From the NCBI GenBank assembly GCA_005503165.1, contig SCNT01000001.1:62001-126000 (forward strand): a stretch of 64,000 nucleotides of DNA. Reading direction: 5' to 3'. Each line of letters opens with the position of its first letter. Position 1 is the first letter of the stretch. Positions 59,185 through 64,000 of the stretch are shown here, piece after piece. The translations under genes and the position numbers were made by a program. The notes below the pieces were generated by a model that saw nothing but the letters and a program-made list of their open reading frames with translations, did not search any database and was not told the origin of the DNA. This DNA is from Sphingomonadaceae bacterium 3R27E2-A (GTDB taxonomy: Bacteria; Pseudomonadota; Alphaproteobacteria; Sphingomonadales; Sphingomonadaceae).

Positions 59185-59756
59185 GCCGCGAGCGCTTTCG
59201 CTACCGCGACCAATCGCGCGCTGGTCATGTCGACGAGCGACGCAGGAAGCGCCTCCTTGAGCTGGCCCTGCTCGTCGAAGGCGGCGTGGGCATTGGGAAC
59301 AAGCACCTGGTCGGGGATCACCAGCATCTGGATCGTGCCGAGAATCTGGCGCAGATGCGCGAGGCCACGGATGCCGCCGAAGGGGCTGATCGACGCGCCC
59401 ATGACCGCCGCCGCTTTGCCGCGAAAGGCGCCGAGCGCGACGAGCCCCTCGTCGCCGGTCGGGCGCGAGGCCCAGTCGATCGCATTTTTGAGCAGCGCCG
59501 GGATCGAGCCATTATATTCGGGCGAAACCACGAGCAGCCCGTCCTGCGCGGCGAGCAGGTTCTTGAGCTTGAGCGCGTCGACGGGAAAGGCGCCCGCTTC
59601 GAGCGCCGCGGTGTAGATCGGCAGCGCAAGCGCCGCGAGGTCGACGATAGTCACCTCGGCGCCATGCGCCGCAAGCCGCGCCGCCGCGAGCGCGCCGAGC
59701 GCCCGATTGTAGGAGCCGTCGCGCGTGCTGCCGACGATCACCGCGATTTTGGTCAT
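59181..59756 (-). CDS. NADPH-dependent FMN reductase
   Basis: 191 residues of flavodoxin-like fold: IAVIVGSTRDGSYNRALGAL, the flavin stretch SPEYNGSIPALLKNAIDW and GGIRGLAHLRQ. It reduces FMN or quinones with NADPH and could feed a flavin monooxygenase, although none is in the window. A MarR-type palindrome lies 20 nt upstream of its start. Confidence 0.88.
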   Translation of the reverse strand: MTKIAVIVGSTRDGSYNRALGALAAARLAAHGAEVTIVDLAALALPIYTAALEAGAFPVDALKLKNLLAAQDGLLVVSPEYNGSIPALLKNAIDWASRPTGDEGLVALGAFRGKAAAVMGASISPFGGIRGLAHLRQILGTIQMLVIPDQVLVPNAHAAFDEQGQLKEALPASLVDMTSARLVAVAKALAA

Positions 59757-59776
59757 GATCCCTCCCGAAGCAATAG

Positions 59777-59788
59777 TTAGAATACTAA
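59777..59788. promoter_or_regulatory. MarR-type operator candidate (FMN reductase)
   Basis: TTAGAATACTAA, extended to GTTAGAATACTAAC (59776-59789). It is 20 nt upstream of the reductase start, overlapping the expected promoter. Confidence 0.65.
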
Positions 59789-59826
59789 CCGATTCGCTTC
59801 GGTTCTGGCAATATGGGAAACCCGGA

Positions 59827-60333
59827 TCAAGCCTTGACGTCGGAGAGCACCGCGAGGTTGCGCGTCTCGTCGGCGAGATTGCCGATGACGCGGCGCATCA
59901 AGGCCTGCAGCTGTTCGACCTCCTCGTCGCTCATGCCGCGGGTCGCGATTTCGTGGATCTCGGCGTTCATCGGCGCGAGCACAAGCTCGAGCTTCCTGGC
60001 GTGCGGGGTAAGGAAGATGAAGGTCTTGCGACGGTCGTCGCTGGTCTTCTTGCGCGTGATGAAGCCTGCCTTTTCCAGGCCCTTCAGTGCCACCACGGTG
60101 GTCGGTTCGCGCATGCCGACGCGTTCACTGAGCTCGCGCTGGGTAATCCCGTCCTCGCGCCACAACTGGCGCAGGAAGCGCCACTGGCCCGCCGATACGT
60201 CGTGCGTCAACGTGCGGCGTTCGAGCAGCCGCGAAAAGGAGCGGAAGACCACGCGCGCGAGATAACCGATACTGTTTTCGGGATTAGTGTAATATTCGGC
60301 GGGATGCCGAAAGCTCTCTTTGGTCCTGGCCAA
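59827..60333 (-). CDS. MarR-family regulator 2
   Basis: 168 residues from TTG 60333, which has GGGGAG about 8 nt upstream; an alternative TTG at 60375 lacks such a site. The winged helix is ITQRELSERVGMREPTTVVA with LEKAGFITRKKTSDDRRKTF, and the N-terminal YLARVVFRSFSRLLERRT helix is usual for the family. It is unlike MarR 1 apart from the fold. It reads towards the FMN reductase gene and is divergent from the LeuD-like gene, whose promoter carries a matching palindrome. Confidence 0.85.
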   Translation of the reverse strand: MARTKESFRHPAEYYTNPENSIGYLARVVFRSFSRLLERRTLTHDVSAGQWRFLRQLWREDGITQRELSERVGMREPTTVVALKGLEKAGFITRKKTSDDRRKTFIFLTPHARKLELVLAPMNAEIHEIATRGMSDEEVEQLQALMRRVIGNLADETRNLAVLSDVKA

Positions 60334-60469
60334 TGCACTGCTCCCCTGGCCGATTGTGCGGCCTTCTACCCGCAATTCTTAGTGGCCCCGGATTCGGGCG
60401 GCAACCTCTATCATCGCGCGCCGTCGGAGCCCGGTCGATCGAGTGGACAAAAGGACCTTGCGCCATTAC

Positions 60470-60481
60470 TTAGATTACTAA
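60470..60481. promoter_or_regulatory. MarR-type operator candidate (LeuD-like/MarR 2)
   Basis: TTAGATTACTAA within ACTTAGATTACTAAGTT, 20 nt upstream of the LeuD-like start. Confidence 0.6.
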
Positions 60482-60501
60482 GTTACGGCAAGGAGGCCAG
60501 G

Positions 60502-61089
60502 GTGCGGAGATTCGAGCGGGTGCGCGGAGTCGCGGTATGGCTGCCGCTGGCCAATGTGGACACCGACATGATCATCCCGGCGCGTTTCATGAAGGCGCTA
60601 ACCCGCGAAGGGCTGGGCCGGCATTTGTTCGAGGAATTGCGCCGCGCCCCGGACGGCGGCGAGCGTCCGGATTTCGTACTGAACCGGCCCGCGGGGCGCT
60701 TGGCACGGATATTGATCGCCGAGCGCAATTTCGGCTGCGGCTCGTCGCGCGAACATGCGGTGTGGGCGCTCGCCGATTTCGGCATATGCTGCGTGATCGC
60801 GCCGAGCTTCGGCGACATCTTCGCGGGCAATGCGCGCAAGAACGGGCTACTGCTGATCCGCCTGCCCGACGAGGTTTGCACGGACCTGGCGCGCGAGGTC
60901 GAACTCACGCAGCATGCGCCGGTCGAGATCGACCTGGAGGCGCAGGAAATCCGGCTGGCGTCGGGCGAGGTGGTCGCGTTTGCCATCGACGCGGGCGATC
61001 GGCGGGTGCTGATGGAGGGGCTCGACGATATCGGACGGACGCTGCGCCACGCGGGGGCGATCGCGCGGTTCGAGGGGGCGGCCGCCTAA
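60502..61089 (+). CDS. LeuD-like isomerase small subunit
   Basis: 195 residues. The aconitase-superfamily small-subunit features are LPLANVDTDMIIPARFMKAL, FGCGSSREHAVWAL and IAPSFGDIFAGNARKNGLL. It starts at GTG 60502 with AAGGAGG 5 nt upstream. LeuCD isomerises 2- and 3-isopropylmalate, but homologs act on citraconate/citramalate, homoaconitate and other 2-alkylmalates. Location within a MarR-site-rich catabolic island and separation from the large subunit, which is convergent, suggest a catabolic paralog and not the leucine biosynthesis copy. Confidence 0.85.
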   Translation: MRRFERVRGVAVWLPLANVDTDMIIPARFMKALTREGLGRHLFEELRRAPDGGERPDFVLNRPAGRLARILIAERNFGCGSSREHAVWALADFGICCVIAPSFGDIFAGNARKNGLLLIRLPDEVCTDLAREVELTQHAPVEIDLEAQEIRLASGEVVAFAIDAGDRRVLMEGLDDIGRTLRHAGAIARFEGAAA

Positions 61090-61226
61090 TCCTCCCTGTC
61101 GCGCGGCGATGGGGCGATGGCAGCACGAAGCGCTGACGGAGGGGCGATGGCGCCGGTGTTGCTCGCCCCTCCACCATCCGCTTCGCGGACGGTCCCCCTC
61201 CCCATGGCCTGCGGCCACAGGGAGGA
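61089..61226. repeat. Family R inverted-repeat element, copy 6
   Basis: AATCCTCCCTGTCGCGCGGC with a degenerate left half, then an intact right half CCCCTCCACCATCCGCTTCG-CGGACGGTCCCCCTCCCC and end CACAGGGAGG. Its left half resembles copy 1 (CGATGGGGNGATGGCAGC, GCTGACGGAGGGGC). It begins within the stop codon of the LeuD-like gene and fills the gap to the LeuC-like gene. Confidence 0.9.
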
Positions 61227-61234
61227 CTACAAGC

Positions 61235-62668
61235 CTAACCCAGCATCTCCGGCGACGCGATAGCCCCCGCGATCGCGCTGGCGGCGGCGAGCGCGGGGCT
61301 CATCAGATGGGTGCGGCCCCCGCGGCCCTGGCGGTTTTCGAAATTGCGGTTCGAGGTCGAGGCGCAGCGCTCGCCCGGGGCGAGGCGGTCGGGGTTCATG
61401 CCGACGCAGAGCGAGCAGCCAGGCTCGCGCCAGTCGAAGCCCGCAGCGGCAAAGACGACGTCGAGACCCTCGGCCTCGGCCTGACGCTTCACGAGGCCTG
61501 ACCCGGGCACAACCATCGCGCGAAGGTGCGGCGCGACTTTGCGGCCGCGCACCACCGCGGCCGCGGAGCGCAGATCCTCGATCCGGCTGTTGGTGCAGCT
61601 GCCGATGAAGACGCGGTCGAGCCGCACACCGGCGATCGGCTGGCCCGGCGCGAGGTCCATATAGGCGAGCGCGCGATACGCGCTTTCGCGCGCTTCGGGG
61701 TCGTGGAGATCCGCGGGATCGGGAATGAACTCGCCGATGCCGACGACCTGCGAGGGATTGGTGCCCCAGCTGACCATCGGGCCGACGTCGGTCGCATCGA
61801 TATGGAGTTCGCAGTCGAAGACGGCGCCCGCGTCGCTGGCGAGCATGCGCCAACGGGCGGCCGCCCTCTCCCACGCCGCGCCCCGCGGCGCCGCCGGACG
61901 TCCTTCGAGATAGGCGAAGGTCGCCTCGTCGGGCGCGACGAGCCCGGCGCGCGCGCCCATTTCGATACTGAGGTTGCAGAGCGTCATCCGCGCCTCCATC
62001 GACAGCGCGCGCACCGCCGGTCCCGCATATTCGATGACATGGCCGGTCGCGCCGTCGACGCCGATGCGCCGCAGCAAGTGGAGCGCGAGATCCTTGGCCG
62101 AAACGTGCGGCGTCAGTTCGCCATCGATGGTGACGCGCATGCCCAGCGACTTGCGCTGGCGGATCGTCTGCGTCGCGAGAACATGCTCGACCTCGCTGGT
62201 GCCGATGCCGAAGGCGAGCGCGCCGAACGCGCCGTGCGTCGAGGTGTGGCTGTCGCCGCAGACGATCGTCATCCCCGGCAGCGAACGCCCCTGCTCGGGA
62301 CCGACGACATGGACGATGCCGTTACGGTCGTCGCCCAGGGCGAAGCGCGCGATGCCGAAGCGGTCGGCGTTTGCCTCGAGCGCGGCGAGCTGCGCGCGTG
62401 CCTCGGGATCGGCGACCGCGGCAACGCCCGCGGCCTGTCCCTCGGTCGGGACATTGTGGTCGGAGAGCGCGAGCGCCAGTTCGGGGCGGCGCACCGTCCG
62501 GCCCGCGGCGGCAAGCCCGGCAAAGGCCTGCGGCGAGGTGACCTCGTGCAGCAGGTGCAGGTCGATATAGAGGATCGATTCGCCGTCGTCCTCGGCGACG
62601 ACGTGCGCGTCCCATAGCTTGTCATAGAGCGTTTGTGGGCGTTCGCCGGCGTTCCGATTCCGCACCAT
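61235..62668 (-). CDS. LeuC-like isomerase large subunit (4Fe-4S)
   Basis: 477 residues of the aconitase family. The Fe-S cysteines are in FIGSCTNSR (Cys358) and GCSLCVGMN (Cys418 and Cys421). Other marks are [36 protein letters not shown] and the C-terminal [20 protein letters not shown]. With the LeuD-like partner it would form the dehydratase/isomerase. It is transcribed towards the small-subunit gene, unlike the usual leuC-leuD operon. A perfect 14-bp palindrome lies 20 nt upstream of its start. Confidence 0.9.
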   Translation of the reverse strand: MVRNRNAGERPQTLYDKLWDAHVVAEDDGESILYIDLHLLHEVTSPQAFAGLAAAGRTVRRPELALALSDHNVPTEGQAAGVAAVADPEARAQLAALEANADRFGIARFALGDDRNGIVHVVGPEQGRSLPGMTIVCGDSHTSTHGAFGALAFGIGTSEVEHVLATQTIRQRKSLGMRVTIDGELTPHVSAKDLALHLLRRIGVDGATGHVIEYAGPAVRALSMEARMTLCNLSIEMGARAGLVAPDEATFAYLEGRPAAPRGAAWERAAARWRMLASDAGAVFDCELHIDATDVGPMVSWGTNPSQVVGIGEFIPDPADLHDPEARESAYRALAYMDLAPGQPIAGVRLDRVFIGSCTNSRIEDLRSAAAVVRGRKVAPHLRAMVVPGSGLVKRQAEAEGLDVVFAAAGFDWREPGCSLCVGMNPDRLAPGERCASTSNRNFENRQGRGGRTHLMSPALAAASAIAGAIASPEMLG

Positions 62669-62688
62669 CTTACAGCCTTTGCATGGTC

Positions 62689-62702
62689 GTTAGATATCTA
62701 AC
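62689..62702. promoter_or_regulatory. MarR-type operator candidate (LeuC-like)
   Basis: GTTAGATATCTAAC, a perfect 14-bp palindrome and the cleanest member of the set, just upstream of the LeuC-like start. Confidence 0.75.
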
Positions 62703-62743
62703 TATTATGCAAAGGCACCCGAAACGACAAGGCTTTGCCGCTA

Positions 62744-63361
62744 TCAGGCCGCGGCGAGTTCGCCGCGTGCCTGGCGGAACACCTCGAGGCTGCCCCCGAT
62801 CGCGAGGCCGGCCATGATCGCCGCGACCGCGAGGTCGGGCCAGCCGCGCCCGGTCCCGAACACCCCGAGCGCCGCGCCGAGCACCGCGAGATTGCCGATC
62901 GCGTCGTTGCGCGAACAAATCCACACCGAGCGCATGTTCGCATCCCCGGTGCGCCAGCGATAGAGCATCAGCGCGACCGCGACATTGGCGGCGAGCGCGG
63001 CGGCGCCGACGACGCCCATCGTCCCGGCATGCGGAGCCGTGCCGGTCATGAAACCCCAGAGCGTCGCGCCCAGCACGCCGAGCCCGAAGGCGAGCATCGT
63101 CGCGGCCTTGAACAGCGCCGCGCGCGCGCGCCAGGCGAGCGCCATGCCAGCAACGCCGAGGCTGATCGCATAATTGGCGGCGTCGCCGAGGAAATCGAGC
63201 GCGTCCGCCTGCAGCGCCCGCGAATCCGCCGCGACGCCCGCCGCGATCTCGACCGCAAACATGCCCGCGTTGATGATGAGCGCGATCCAGAGGACGCGCC
63301 GCCACTTGGGGTCGCCCAGCGCGGTCGTACCGCTTTTGCCGGCGCAGCATTGGTCCGCCAT
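62744..63361 (-). CDS. Cation diffusion facilitator-type metal efflux protein
   Basis: 205 residues with five or six hydrophobic segments. The metal-site helices read ADALDFLGDAANYAIS and SRNDAIGNLAVLG, the paired Asp/Asn pattern of the small CDF branch that lacks a large cytoplasmic domain. The N-terminus has a cysteine pair (MADQCCAGK) that may bind metal. It is divergent from a cysteine-rich MerR regulator with a clear operator between them. The ATG at 63361 has AAGGAG upstream. Confidence 0.88.
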   Translation of the reverse strand: MADQCCAGKSGTTALGDPKWRRVLWIALIINAGMFAVEIAAGVAADSRALQADALDFLGDAANYAISLGVAGMALAWRARAALFKAATMLAFGLGVLGATLWGFMTGTAPHAGTMGVVGAAALAANVAVALMLYRWRTGDANMRSVWICSRNDAIGNLAVLGAALGVFGTGRGWPDLAVAAIMAGLAIGGSLEVFRQARGELAAA

Positions 63362-63403
63362 GTGCCGAATCTCCTTGGGGTTTCGAGTCGACACCCTATA
63401 TGC

Positions 63404-63424
63404 ACCCTGTAGCAACTACAGGGT
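63404..63424. promoter_or_regulatory. MerR-type operator/promoter of the metal efflux gene
   Basis: ACCCTGTAG-CAA-CTACAGGGT, a near-perfect palindrome. On the minus strand it overlaps a TTGACC -35 box, with a TATAGG-like -10 about 20 nt further on, the long spacer that MerR activators need. It also lies directly before the merR start. Confidence 0.85.
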
Positions 63425-63430
63425 CAAGGC

Positions 63431-63844
63431 ATGAAAATCGGCGAACTCGCCCGCGTCACCGGCGCCAATATCGAGACGATCCGCTATTATGAACGCATCG
63501 GCCTGCTCCCCGAGCCGCAGCGGACCGCGGCCAATTATCGCAGCTATGGCGAAGCGCACCGCTCTCGCCTGGCGTTCGTGCGCCATTCGCGCGACCTGGG
63601 CTTCACCATCGAGGAGATTCGCTCCTTGCTCGACCTGTCGGACCATCCCGAACGCGACTGCGGCGAGGCCGACCGGATCGCGACGGGGCATCTGGAACAG
63701 GTCGAGGCGAAGATCGCGCAGCTCGAAGTATTGCGCGACGAACTGGCGCGGATCGTCGGGCGCTGCCGCGGCGGACTGGCGGGCGATTGCCGGGTGATCG
63801 AAGCGCTGGGTAACCACAGGATGTGCGAAAGCCACCACGCATGA
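63431..63844 (+). CDS. MerR-family metal-sensing regulator
   Basis: 137 residues. The winged helix reads [20 protein letters not shown] with [20 protein letters not shown], followed by a dimer helix and a metal loop: Cys in ERDCGEAD, then [17 protein letters not shown] with two cysteines, and a C-terminal MCESHH tail. This is the ZntR/CadR/PbrR pattern for divalent cations (zinc, cadmium, lead). It probably activates the divergent efflux gene through the operator at 63404 and may autoregulate. The stop overlaps the next start as ATGA. Confidence 0.9.
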   Translation: MKIGELARVTGANIETIRYYERIGLLPEPQRTAANYRSYGEAHRSRLAFVRHSRDLGFTIEEIRSLLDLSDHPERDCGEADRIATGHLEQVEAKIAQLEVLRDELARIVGRCRGGLAGDCRVIEALGNHRMCESHHA

Positions 63845-64000
63845 GCGGCCCGCTCGCGACGATCGGATGGTATATGCTCGCGGCCCTCGGCGAGATCGGC
63901 GGCTGCTTTGCCTTCTGGGCGGTGCTGCGGCTGGACAAGTCGCCCTTGTGGCTGGTGCCCGGCGCGCTCGCCCTCGCCTTTTTCGCTTATGCGCTGACCC
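63841..64000 (+). CDS. YnfA/UPF0060-family membrane protein (partial, runs off the window)
   Basis: The first 53 residues are visible: two hydrophobic segments and the family signature [20 protein letters not shown] followed by [21 protein letters not shown]0060 proteins are four-helix inner-membrane proteins related to small multidrug transporters. The start overlaps the MerR regulator stop, so it probably belongs to the metal-resistance unit. Confidence 0.9.
   Translation, partial: MSGPLATIGWYMLAALGEIGGCFAFWAVLRLDKSPLWLVPGALALAFFAYALT

Overview
The window is one contig of a GC-rich alphaproteobacterial chromosome. It most resembles the Sphingomonadales (Sphingopyxis, Sphingomonas and relatives). 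This rests on protein character: a TonB-dependent receptor next to a DUF3237 gene inside a catabolic cluster, a KorAB 2-oxoacid:ferredoxin oxidoreductase, a fused CysNC, many acyl-CoA dehydrogenases and ligases, and a very high density of short interspersed inverted repeats. The genus is an inference. There are no rRNA genes, no recognisable transposase, phage or CRISPR array, and one tRNA (Lys, TTT).

Layout. 1-9.0 kb: the end of an MFS exporter, a small serine hydrolase overlapping cysK, a SleB-type hydrolase, a quinone-oxidoreductase-like gene, and the sulfate-activation operon cysD-cysNC-cysQ on the minus strand. 9.1-19.4 kb: a leucine/acyl-CoA catabolic group (isovaleryl-CoA dehydrogenase, both methylcrotonyl-CoA carboxylase subunits, a MaoC hydratase, a CitE-like lyase), interrupted by an M13 peptidase, small membrane proteins and a DUF559 nuclease-fold gene embedded in repeats. 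19.5-39.2 kb: mostly housekeeping and stress genes, namely phospholipase D, an acyl-CoA dehydrogenase with a MerR regulator, hisI, purF, an SDR, cyclopropane fatty acid synthase, photolyase, a GxxExxY nuclease-fold gene between CGCAAAGA repeats, korAB, rppH, a uracil-DNA glycosylase, folK and tRNA-Lys.

39.3-62.7 kb looks like one catabolic island. It holds HMG-CoA lyase, a CaiB-type CoA transferase, DUF3237, a TonB receptor, an MFS-SnoaL-CMD-GST-VOC operon, two AMP-forming acyl-CoA ligases, a MetE-like protein, an operon with hydrolase, APH-type kinase, divergent enolase paralog and 2-hydroxyacid dehydrogenase, an FMN reductase, two MarR regulators, and LeuD-like and LeuC-like genes facing each other. 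A palindrome of the form TTAG-N4-CTAA recurs in the promoter region of nearly every transcription unit here, which suggests one MarR-type regulon. The window ends with a metal-responsive MerR/CDF efflux pair and the start of a YnfA-type protein.

The most unusual feature is the repeat landscape. At least seven families of short inverted repeats fill intergenic spaces, and one copy lies in frame inside mccB. Two families each surround a small gene of the PD-(D/E)XK nuclease fold (DUF559; GxxExxY), and in both cases the repeat edge appears to supply the Shine-Dalgarno sequence of the gene. This resembles the REP/RAYT partnership but with a nuclease-fold protein in place of a Y1 transposase.
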